A stretch of 7,316 nt of DNA, taken from contig CAYGWJ010000044.1 of the NCBI GenBank assembly GCA_964353405.1, positions 1-7,316 of the forward strand, given 5' to 3'. The position numbers were made by a program, and so were the translations under genes. Positions 1-5,769 of the stretch are shown piece by piece; positions within the stretch are counted from its first letter, which is position 1, and each line of letters begins with the position of its first letter. The notes beneath the pieces were generated by a model that had not been told where the DNA came from, did no database searches, and saw only the letters and a list, made by a program, of their open reading frames with translations. This stretch comes from JBGLNJ01 sp964353405 (GTDB taxonomy: Bacteria; Chloroflexota; Anaerolineae; Fen-1058).

Positions 1-1
1 G

Positions 2-127
2 GGTGGCTATGGCAATACGGTCTTCAAGGGACATGTGGCTGCGTTTGGCCATCGGAAGACTCCTGACAAACTGGGATTGGTGGCCTATTATCCCCCAACA
101 GGCGCGTATGGAAAAGTGTCAATCTGA
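2..127 (+). CDS. C-terminal fragment of an unknown protein, cut by the left edge
   Basis: The frame starting at base 2 is open for 41 codons and ends with TGA at 125-127. It has no start codon of its own, so it can only be the tail of a gene beginning left of the window. The residues look protein-like: they open with GGYGNTVFKGH and end with AYYPPTGAYGKVSI, rich in Gly and aromatic residues as in a beta-rich domain. I do not recognise the family. An open run of this length is expected by chance fairly often, so the call rests mainly on its composition. It would be the only gene on the plus strand in the left part of the window and would converge on the beta-helix gene. Confidence 0.42.
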   Translation, partial: GGYGNTVFKGHVAAFGHRKTPDKLGLVAYYPPTGAYGKVSI

Positions 128-215
128 TTGTGAGCCATCCCCGAATTTCCACGTCAAAACCAGGGTGCTTGACACATTCGGGTGTCCGTCAAGCTTTTGC
201 AACCCGGCGACTGCA

Positions 216-334
216 CGCTTCGCGGCGGTACGCCTTCGGCGCAGCAAAACCTGCCTTCGCAGGTTCAACACCTAGCCGACGAAGAGCTTGCCCTGAGCAG
301 AGCGAAGGGTCGGCTTCGCCGCTCGCCGAAGGCG
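216..334. repeat. Cluster of small stem-loops with TTC or GAA loops (REP-like)
   Basis: Five short perfect hairpins lie within 120 bases. They are CGC-TTC-GCG at 216-224, CGCC-TTC-GGCG at 231-241, AACCTGC-CTTC-GCAGGTT at 248-265, CGGC-TTC-GCCG at 311-321, and CGCC-GAA-GGCG at 324-334. Between them is CCCTGAGCAGAGCGAAGGG (291-309), which resembles a dispersed repeat common in environmental bacterial genomes. The 11-base core CGCCTTCGGCG at 231-241 recurs in both units of the tandem repeat at 7073-7174, which suggests related families of repetitive DNA. No function is visible. Confidence 0.5.
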
Positions 335-440
335 GGTGCGACACTTACCGGCGCTGCGGCCTGTGCAGGCCGTCAAGGACAAGTGCAGGTGTTTCCAATC
401 GCCAGCCAGCATACCACCGCAAAAGTCTGAACCGCACCCA

Positions 441-491
441 TCGCGGTCAGCTCGGTTGCAGAGGCCAGGCGATGGCAGACGGAAGTGAAAC
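441..491 (+). repeat. Dispersed intergenic repeat, copy A
   Basis: This 51-base stretch aligns without gaps to 3925-3975, with 45 of 51 bases identical. The conserved blocks are GGTTGCAGAGGCCAG and AGACGGAAGTGAAAC. Both copies have the same orientation and lie in gene-free DNA. This copy sits about 100 bases beyond the stop of the beta-helix gene. Weak similarity continues for a few bases to the right (CTGGCA against CGGCA). It is not coding in any convincing frame. Confidence 0.6.
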
Positions 492-588
492 CGCTGGCAC
501 ACGCAAGCGTCTTGCACCAACGCTCCACCTTCGCAGGCGACACTGTGCTTTGTCTGGTATGAGAGAACTCTGAATCCCGTCCTGCGTT

Positions 589-2271
589 CTAGCGTCGTAT
601 TAGCGGCAGATAAATCCACGCGGCCGGCTGCCACCATTCGTACGCTCCAATGTCGGGCAGCGCATCGCGGGCACGTCCGACAAAGTCGTCGAGCGGCGCG
701 CCGCTGGTTGTGCCGGCATCAATGGCGGGACTGTTTTGGAGCAGGTGGGCATCGAAAGCATCAACCGAGGTATTCACCAGACCTGGCGCCACACCGCATT
801 GATGGTGTGCGCCCGGACAAGGATCGTCTTTCACGTCGTTGATGATCGAGTAATCCACGTCAAACGGGTTGGCCGGAAAGGTCTCCTGGTAGACCAGACA
901 GGTATTCTCGAAGGGCTGGAGCAAGTCAACCTGACCCTGAAAGATGTTGTTGCGCAGGAGCGCCTGCTCGGAACCGTTACACGTCCCGTAACACTCTGCC
1001 GTGACCAGGCAATCGCCCTCACTGGTGAAGGTGTTGTTAGTCACGGTGACGTGGTCGCCTGGCGCCAGGCCGAGAGCCAGGGCGTCGCCCAAGGCGCGGC
1101 AGTTGTCCACGTTGTAAGTGAACGGCCGGCCCTCGAAGAAGCCGCAGTTTCCGACAATAATAGAGTTCTCGAGCAGAAACGGCCCGCGGGCGTTCTTGAT
1201 CTGGTTGCCGGCGTTGCCCTCGACGAGGGTGCGGCGGATGGTGATGGAGGAACCGGGTTCCCGGACGTAGAGAAAATCCAGGCCATCGGAGGTGTTGTAG
1301 CGGATGACCGAGTCTTCCACGATCCAGTGTCCGCCGCTCTCGCCGGTGGCGAAGCCGTCGCCATAGCCTCCGGCGGTCTGCGCCCAACAGCCGGTGGGCT
1401 GTTCGCCAGGATACGTCTCGCCGCAGCCGTTCCACTCCACCGTCAAATGCCGGAAGGTCAGTGTGCCAGAGTTCGAGTCGCCGAAAGCGTCCCACAGGTC
1501 GCCGTCCCAGCCGACCCAGCCGTTGCCGGCGACGCGCACCCGTTCCACCGTCCAGTCGGCGATGCGACCGGCATGGACGCCTCCGGCAGCCAGCCCGTGG
1601 ATGTCGAGGTCGTGAAGATAGACGTTAGCCGAATCTTTAGCGTAGAGACCGTAGGCGGCCCAATCCCCATAGGGCGCGGTATCGCGCTGGCAGGCTAGGC
1701 CGCCGGAGTGGGACTCGACGCAGCCGGAATGGTCGGTGATCTCCAGGCAGGCGAGCTCGACATTGCTAGAGTCGGTCAGGTTGACGATGAACCAGGGGCG
1801 CTCCGCCCCCCACAACTCTGGCGGGCTGGCGCAGCCAGCGTTCCAGCCCGCGCCGAGAATGCGGGTGCGGTGAGCCGGGTCGGGGCCGCCGGGGATGGGC
1901 GGCATGAGGCAGTCGAAAGCGCCGCCAGCGTCACAGTTGACGGAGGTTTCGGGCGCGCCGTAGCCCATACGGTAGGCGCCGGGGCCAATGACGAGGGTGT
2001 CGCCGCCGGAGATGCGCGGCGTCCCGCCCGGCGGCAGGGCGCGGAAGAGGTGATCCCAGGCGCAGGGTTGATTCGTGCCGCTGCCGAGGTACGGCGCATT
2101 CACCAGCCCGGTGCATTGTTCGGCGGAACCGCCATCGGTGCGCACATAGTAGGTCGCGCCCAGAGTAACGGCAGAGAGAACCGGGGTGGAAGAAGCCAAG
2201 TCGCTCGCCGCCATGAGACAGCTCAAAGGCAGGAGAAACAAACCCAGCCGGAGGAAAAGTGACCGTTTCAT
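589..2271 (-). CDS. Secreted right-handed parallel beta-helix protein with choice-of-anchor Q-like C-terminus
   Basis: The product has 560 residues from the ATG at 2271. An ATG twelve codons upstream (2307) is also in frame, but only the inner one has a well-placed ribosome binding site and puts a signal peptide at the very N-terminus: MKRS, then a hydrophobic run to about residue 22. The body has many short Asn/Gly-rich turns (TVERVRVAGNGW, IVEDSVIRYNTSDGLDF, ITIRRTLVEGN, VTVTNNTF), as in pectate-lyase-like parallel beta-helices that often bind or cleave polysaccharides. I see no clear catalytic set, so the activity is unknown. Near the end are SPAIDAG (514-520), DDFVGRAR and DIGAYE, the pattern of choice-of-anchor Q domains, and then a WIYLPLIRR tail. 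The mature part has 18 cysteines, consistent with disulfide bonds outside the cytoplasm. It lies 61 bases downstream of the amidase stop on the same strand. Confidence 0.85.
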   Translation of the reverse strand: MKRSLFLRLGLFLLPLSCLMAASDLASSTPVLSAVTLGATYYVRTDGGSAEQCTGLVNAPYLGSGTNQPCAWDHLFRALPPGGTPRISGGDTLVIGPGAYRMGYGAPETSVNCDAGGAFDCLMPPIPGGPDPAHRTRILGAGWNAGCASPPELWGAERPWFIVNLTDSSNVELACLEITDHSGCVESHSGGLACQRDTAPYGDWAAYGLYAKDSANVYLHDLDIHGLAAGGVHAGRIADWTVERVRVAGNGWVGWDGDLWDAFGDSNSGTLTFRHLTVEWNGCGETYPGEQPTGCWAQTAGGYGDGFATGESGGHWIVEDSVIRYNTSDGLDFLYVREPGSSITIRRTLVEGNAGNQIKNARGPFLLENSIIVGNCGFFEGRPFTYNVDNCRALGDALALGLAPGDHVTVTNNTFTSEGDCLVTAECYGTCNGSEQALLRNNIFQGQVDLLQPFENTCLVYQETFPANPFDVDYSIINDVKDDPCPGAHHQCGVAPGLVNTSVDAFDAHLLQNSPAIDAGTTSGAPLDDFVGRARDALPDIGAYEWWQPAAWIYLPLIRR

Positions 2272-2280
2272 GTTTGTTCT

Positions 2281-2285
2281 TCCTT
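2281..2285 (-). promoter_or_regulatory. Ribosome binding site that decides the beta-helix start
   Basis: On the minus strand, GAAAGGAAG precedes the ATG at 2269-2271, with the AAGGA core at 2281-2285 and a spacer of nine bases. This supports the inner start, and so the signal peptide, over the ATG at 2307. Confidence 0.55.
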
Positions 2286-2332
2286 TCAACCTGCATGGTG
2301 TCACCACAGTTAAACGTGATCAATTTGCCATT

Positions 2333-3307
2333 TTATACCTCATTACTGCAATGAATGGGCGGCTTTTTATCAGCCCATGGTCTTGCTTGTTCCAATTGGG
2401 CTGCCAACCGGAAAAGTGTGGCTTCATCCCCAAAGCGTCCTGCAAATTGGACACCGATAGGTATGTTATCTTCATTCCAATATAAAGGCGCCGACATGGC
2501 GGGTTGTCCTGTTATATTCTGGGTGCGGGTGAATGCTACAAAGGAAAGCGCAATCCTGATCCACTTCATCGGATCATCCGGCGACGATTGAAAAGAACCT
2601 ATCTTTGTTGGGGGAATTCTCATTGTCGGAGATAAAAGCACGTCGTAATTTCCCGTGTGATACCAGCTCGCTATTTTTCTCGAAAAGCGTTGGAGCTCTT
2701 CTTGTGCAACCAAATATGCCGCTCCGGTTGTTTTTAGACTGTCTTGATAAAGAGCCCAGGTCGCGGGTTCTAACTCATCCTGACTGATTTTTTTCCCTAA
2801 TTCGCGCTCCCAATAGGCGACAACATGACCGACAAAACAGGAAAAAATCAAGACGAAAGTCTGGGGAAGGTTTGGGTGACTTAGTTGAACCGCGGAGACC
2901 TCCTCTACGGTGTGGCCAAGATCTTGACAGAGCTGCGCGGCATCTTTCACTGCGGCTTTACAATCAGGATGTAACGCGGTCTCTTCATTCCAGCCTTCGG
3001 GCACACTGGTTAAAAGCCCGATCTTGAGACGCCCTGCATCTCTTTGTACTTCTTTCAGGAAAGGGCGTTCCATAGGTGGAGCATAGTAAGGATCTCCAAG
3101 GTCGGGGCCTGACGTTGCATCCAACAAAGCTGCCGAATCCCTGACGGTGCGAGTCACCGCATGTTCACAAACTATCCCTCCGCCGAGATCACCAAAGAGC
3201 GGTCCTAATGGGTTTCGCCCACGGGTAGGCTTTAAGCCGAATAGCCCACAGCAGGAGGCCGGAATACGAATGGATCCGCCACCGTCATTGCCGTGAGCCA
3301 TCGGCAA
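2333..3307 (-). CDS. Amidase, C-terminal segment of a frameshifted gene (6-aminohexanoate-cyclic-dimer hydrolase-like)
   Basis: This is the larger, downstream part of an amidase-signature enzyme whose first part lies in another frame at 3285-3815. It opens with PMAHGNDGGGSIRIPASCCG, the core of the signature. The Ser of GGGSIR is the expected nucleophile of the Ser-cisSer-Lys triad, followed by GLFGLKPTRGR. The C-terminal end (NITGQPAMSAPL, then NIPIGVQFAGRFGDEATL) is the usual closing block of the family. Joined to the first part, the enzyme has about 493 residues, normal for linear and cyclic amide hydrolases of this type; a general aryl or peptide amidase is equally possible. The segment has no ribosome binding site, so it is probably not translated alone. 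Its TAA is at 2333-2335. Confidence 0.82.
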   Translation of the reverse strand: MPMAHGNDGGGSIRIPASCCGLFGLKPTRGRNPLGPLFGDLGGGIVCEHAVTRTVRDSAALLDATSGPDLGDPYYAPPMERPFLKEVQRDAGRLKIGLLTSVPEGWNEETALHPDCKAAVKDAAQLCQDLGHTVEEVSAVQLSHPNLPQTFVLIFSCFVGHVVAYWERELGKKISQDELEPATWALYQDSLKTTGAAYLVAQEELQRFSRKIASWYHTGNYDVLLSPTMRIPPTKIGSFQSSPDDPMKWIRIALSFVAFTRTQNITGQPAMSAPLYWNEDNIPIGVQFAGRFGDEATLFRLAAQLEQARPWADKKPPIHCSNEV

Positions 3308-3815
3308 CCAGGCCGGCGGCCACTGCTGCCGCGGAACCGCCGCTTGAGCCGCCAGGTGTCAAGCTTGGGTCCCAGGGGTTGAGAGTTGGTCCATGAAGAG
3401 AGGGCTCGGTGGTGGGTAATACTCCAAACTCGGGCGTGTTCGTTTTTCCGACTAGGATCAATCCACTGGCTTTGTGACGTTTTACTAGCTCACTATCCAG
3501 TCTCGAGATATTGCTTTGAACTGCTCGCGATCCTTCACTAAAAGGGGCGCCTTGGTCTTCTGCGATTAGATCCTTCAATAGAAATGGAATGCCGTAAAAC
3601 CCGGAATCAGATGTCTTTGCGGCTGTTGCATCTGAACTACAGGCTGCGGCTGCCGTACGAGCCTGGTCATACATTTTGTATATGACCGCATTGAGTTTGG
3701 GGTTTACTTGTTCGATCCGGTGAATCGTAGTTTCAACTAATTCAGCCGGCGTGATTTCGCCTTTACGGATTAGCTCGCTCAGACCAATGGCATCGTACCC
3801 GATCAATTCATCCAT
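3285..3815 (-). CDS. Amidase, N-terminal segment of a frameshifted gene
   Basis: This is the true start of the amidase. The ATG at 3813-3815 is preceded by a strong AGGAGG (3825-3830) at a nine-base spacing. The segment carries the family's N-terminal helices (LIRKGEITPAELVETTIHRI), the triad Lys in GIPFLLKDL (Lys81), the loop LVGKTNTPEFG, and the glycine-serine loop GGSSGGSAAAVAAG (155-168) with the cis-Ser. Just after AAGLV it departs from the family pattern and ends six residues later. The expected continuation PMAHGNDGGGS is present one base out of frame. GGTTGCCG here against an expected GGTGCCG points to one extra T, seen as A at 3306-3307 on the plus strand. Taken literally, the product lacks the nucleophile and would be inactive. 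It may be a real mutation or a sequencing error. Confidence 0.85.
   Translation of the reverse strand: MDELIGYDAIGLSELIRKGEITPAELVETTIHRIEQVNPKLNAVIYKMYDQARTAAAACSSDATAAKTSDSGFYGIPFLLKDLIAEDQGAPFSEGSRAVQSNISRLDSELVKRHKASGLILVGKTNTPEFGVLPTTEPSLHGPTLNPWDPSLTPGGSSGGSAAAVAAGLVADGSRQ
3306..3307 (-). other. Probable one-base insertion in the amidase gene
   Basis: Removing one of the two bases at 3306-3307 (TT on the minus strand) joins the two amidase segments into AAGLVPMAHGNDGGGS, the standard family sequence, with no residue gained or lost. The exact base is inferred from the family pattern. Confidence 0.7.
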
Positions 3816-3870
3816 CTTTTTGGGCCTCCTTTTTGCCCACTAGTCCATAGAGCTTTGGAAATAGATTGGT

Positions 3871-3899
3871 ATTAAAATCTCGAAATATTGTACTCCCAA
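3871..3899 (-). promoter_or_regulatory. Candidate promoter of the amidase gene
   Basis: On the minus strand, TTGGGA (3894-3899) and TTTAAT (3871-3876) are separated by 17 bases. They match the sigma-70 -35 and -10 consensus at four and five of six positions. The start codon is about 55 bases downstream, leaving room for the AGGAGG site. The surrounding DNA is AT-rich compared with the rest of the gap. The call is by eye only. Confidence 0.33.
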
Positions 3900-3924
3900 A
3901 AGGCAAGAGGGCACAAGGGGCAAA

Positions 3925-3975
3925 TCGCGGTTAGCTGGGTTGCAGAGGCCAGTAGAGGGTAGACGGAAGTGAAAC
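3925..3975 (+). repeat. Dispersed intergenic repeat, copy B
   Basis: This is the partner of 441-491, in the same orientation, differing at 6 of 51 bases. It lies about 110 bases upstream of the amidase start, just beyond the candidate promoter. The stretch GGTTAGCTGGGTTGCAGAGG loosely recalls a tRNA D-arm, but no T-arm or acceptor pairing follows. Confidence 0.6.
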
Positions 3976-4203
3976 AAGCGGCAGAGGGGAGACATTTTCC
4001 GGCGAACGGGAGAGCGCGACGGGCGGCGTCATGTAGGTTGACCGGGCCGAAGAGAGTAGAATACAGGGAGGTAGTTCGAGCGACAAAAAGTGGTTCATGG
4101 GGGCGCACGTCCAAGGGGCGGGAGCGTGGCTTGATGCTGCATGACGTGGCCACAGGCACGCTACGCGCAGCGCACACTCTGCGTGCCGGTGGTGGAGGGT
4201 GGC

Positions 4204-4232
4204 GACGCGGACGGCGTACTCGCGTCCGCGTC
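4204..4232. repeat. Perfect 10-base-pair GC-rich inverted repeat
   Basis: GACGCGGACG (4204-4213) pairs fully with CGTCCGCGTC (4223-4232) around a nine-base loop. It lies about 60 bases beyond the hydrolase stop. There is no T-run on either side in either direction, so it is not a standard intrinsic terminator, though it could block 3' exonucleases on the hydrolase mRNA or act as a weak terminator. Confidence 0.45.
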
Positions 4233-4294
4233 TGTGGTGGGGGTTGACTCTACGGCGGGCGTGCATGACAGATGGCGGCCTATCCTACCGGCGC

Positions 4295-5125
4295 TTAGTC
4301 GAGTTTAACTATCCAATTCCGGACCGTCGTCACGAATTTGTCGGTCTCTTCAATGAATGGAAAGTGCCCGCTTTCTTCGAAGATAGTCAATTCCGCGTTC
4401 GGTAACTCGGCGTGAATGCGCTTGCTTTGTTCTGCTGGCGTGATCCAGTCGTCAGCTCCACCCAATACAAGGGTCGGTATAGTGATTTCCTTTAGCCGGG
4501 AGAAGGTATTGAACTTTGGCAAGCAGTTGGCGTTGACATGGTTCCAGGCGGCTGCACTGTAGGAGGTTGACTGGTCTATGGCCTGGCCGATCTGGGGACT
4601 ATAGCGCTTGAAATACATTGGCAAGAGGCGCATCCAGATTGACCGCCAATCGTTGTCATCGACCATTGGCCGGCCAAAGGCTTCGCCAAGAGCAGCCAAG
4701 GAATCAGGTGTGCCCCGCGCAGCTGCATTGGCCTGGATGACGGGCATGTAATCAAGAACGGGGGCTGTGGAACATAGGATCAGCCCTGCCAAATGGTGGG
4801 CGAAGCGAAGAGCATATTCCTGTGCCAGAAAGCTACCGTAGGAGTGACCGAGCAGGATGATGCGATCGAAGCCCAGGTGGGCACGAAGTGCATCAGCGTC
4901 GGCGGCCCAGGTCTCATGGTCAATCCCTTCCATGTCGGCGGGTCGTGCTGAGCGTCCATTGGCGCGATGGTCGTAATAGATCAACTCGGTCAGTTCACCA
5001 AGTTTATCGAGCCAGGGTCGGAAATACGTGTGGTCCAAGCCGAGTCCCCCGTGCATCATGAGCATGGGGCGCCCTTGGCCAAGGCGCTCGAAAAAAAGTT
5101 CAGTATGGTTGAGTTGGGTGCGCAT
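4295..5125 (-). CDS. Alpha/beta hydrolase, proline iminopeptidase-like
   Basis: This is an intact 276-residue enzyme of the alpha/beta hydrolase fold, probably cytoplasmic because no signal peptide is seen. HGGLG (25-29) forms the oxyanion-hole loop, and YDHRANGRS (51-59) is the strand-turn typical of proline iminopeptidase-like members. The nucleophile elbow is GHSYGS with Ser95. Asp226 in DWITP and His254 in SGHFPF complete the triad. The aromatic-rich insert at about 125-200 would be the cap that sets the substrate. HGGLG with GHSYG suggests an aminopeptidase of the S33 family or a related lactonase or esterase; the substrate cannot be read from the sequence. The ATG at 5123-5125 has a strong CAGGAGG (5134-5140) eight bases upstream. 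The gene stands alone between two gaps of 250-480 bases. Confidence 0.9.
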   Translation of the reverse strand: MRTQLNHTELFFERLGQGRPMLMMHGGLGLDHTYFRPWLDKLGELTELIYYDHRANGRSARPADMEGIDHETWAADADALRAHLGFDRIILLGHSYGSFLAQEYALRFAHHLAGLILCSTAPVLDYMPVIQANAAARGTPDSLAALGEAFGRPMVDDNDWRSIWMRLLPMYFKRYSPQIGQAIDQSTSYSAAAWNHVNANCLPKFNTFSRLKEITIPTLVLGGADDWITPAEQSKRIHAELPNAELTIFEESGHFPFIEETDKFVTTVRNWIVKLD

Positions 5126-5379
5126 TCTGGTTGCCTCCTGTGAAAGGTATGATGGTTGGATTAGCTTTTTTTCATAGAGCGGAATAGACTGTAACCGTTT
5201 TAGTGGTATATTACCCGGTGGCTCAGGTCATGCGCACCCTCCTTGGTCAGCCCCTGAAAAGTTCCGGGGGTCAACCCTGTCACGCGAAGCATGTCGTGCA
5301 GACCCGATAAAAAGCTAGGACGCAACCAGTATAGACCTGAATCCGCCGCGTGTCAAAAACGGTCTCGTATGACATGACC
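5126..5379. other. Intergenic region between Res remnant and hydrolase
   Basis: This 254-base stretch holds the ribosome binding site of the hydrolase (5134-5140) at its right-of-start edge. I could not identify a convincing promoter. On the minus strand, 5200-5352 is an open frame of about 50 codons with a protein-like composition but no start signal. A weak CCCC/GGGG inverted repeat lies at about 5251-5269. I see no terminator with a T-run for the Res gene reading into this gap. Confidence 0.5.
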
Positions 5380-5769
5380 TCATAACATTGGAGCCGGCGC
5401 AAAGACCAGCACATCGCTAAACTCGTCGGGGTGAAGGTCCTCGTATTCTTTCTGCGGCACTTGCACGTATTGCCACTCCTGGCCCGTCAGCCGCGTGGCG
5501 TTCTCACACCAGAGTATCGCGGCGCGGTCTTTACCTACTACGTCCACGTCTTCGCGCCCTTTGGTCTCGATGAGGTAATGCACCCCGTTCGACGCGATGG
5601 CGCAATAGTCAGGCTCATAGTAACGCAGATTGTTGGTCGCGTCCGTGTATTCGATGGCAAAGCAAAACTGTTCTGGCAACTTGGAAAAAGCGACAATGTC
5701 AGGCGCGTCTTCCAGGAACTCGGCAAACGCCTGCTCGAACTTGTTCGAGCACGGCACCAGGTTGAACAC
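5380..5769 (-). CDS. Type III restriction Res subunit, C-terminal endonuclease segment (frameshifted)
   Basis: This frame holds the nuclease domain that belongs at the end of the Res protein whose helicase part lies in a different frame upstream. Conserved landmarks of the family appear in order: FNLVPCSNKFEQAFAEFLE, IVAFSKLPEQFCFAIEY, then the PD-(D/E)xK core, with PDY in YYEPDYCAI and ETK in HYLIETKGRED. The catalytic Asp, Glu and Lys are all present. It ends with TGA at 5380-5382. The GTG at 5769 has no evident ribosome binding site, so independent expression is doubtful. With the extra base in CCC (5781-5783, plus strand) removed, the upstream frame continues straight into it as TQAAKTVFNLVPCSN. 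The nuclease domain is complete, but it is detached from the motor that would activate it. Confidence 0.8.
   Translation of the reverse strand: MFNLVPCSNKFEQAFAEFLEDAPDIVAFSKLPEQFCFAIEYTDATNNLRYYEPDYCAIASNGVHYLIETKGREDVDVVGKDRAAILWCENATRLTGQEWQYVQVPQKEYEDLHPDEFSDVLVFAPAPML

Larger units (their letters stand above)
128..588. other. Intergenic region without a supported gene
   Basis: About 460 bases separate the left-edge fragment from the stop of the beta-helix gene. Frames here are open on both strands, but their translations are Arg/Ala/Cys-rich, overlap each other in several frames and do not resemble proteins. The stretch holds a cluster of small TTC/GAA-loop hairpins (216-334), one copy of a dispersed repeat (441-491), and a small GCAAG/CTTGC stem at 503-515. 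I see no stem followed by a T-run that would serve as a terminator for the beta-helix gene. Confidence 0.6.
3816..4294. other. Intergenic region between hydrolase and amidase
   Basis: These 480 bases lie downstream of the hydrolase and upstream of the amidase, both on the minus strand. From the amidase outward they contain its ribosome binding site and candidate promoter, the second copy of the dispersed repeat (3925-3975), an inverted repeat GGCACGC/GCGTGCC at 4155-4161 and 4181-4187, and a stronger hairpin at 4204-4232. The open frames here give low-complexity Arg/Gly-rich or Pro/His-rich translations and are not supported as genes. Confidence 0.6.

Noticed and set aside
736..1698. A 320-codon open frame on the plus strand, and a further one at 1708-2262
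   Set aside because: They lie antisense to the beta-helix gene, whose signal peptide, beta-helix turns and closing motif are clear. Their translations have no recognisable domain, and their length follows from GC-rich codons on the other strand.
3927..3975. tRNA-like stretch resembling a D-arm (GGTTAGCTGGGTTGCAGAG)
   Set aside because: No T-arm with a GTTCGA-type loop, no anticodon stem and no acceptor pairing at the proper distances. The other copy (441-491) does not preserve a tRNA fold either.
4204..4232. Hairpin as an intrinsic terminator of the hydrolase gene
   Set aside because: The stem is strong but no T-run follows it on the minus strand; the sequence beyond is GCCACCCTCC.
3969..4247. 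A 92-codon frame in the gap between amidase and hydrolase
   Set aside because: The translation is a run of Arg, Gly and Ala without domain-like features, it overlaps the dispersed repeat and both inverted repeats, and there is no good ribosome binding site.
2333..5125. Amidase and hydrolase as one operon for amide or nylon-oligomer breakdown
   Set aside because: They are separated by 480 bases containing a repeat, hairpins and a candidate promoter, and each has its own strong ribosome binding site. A shared pathway is possible but not supported by the layout.
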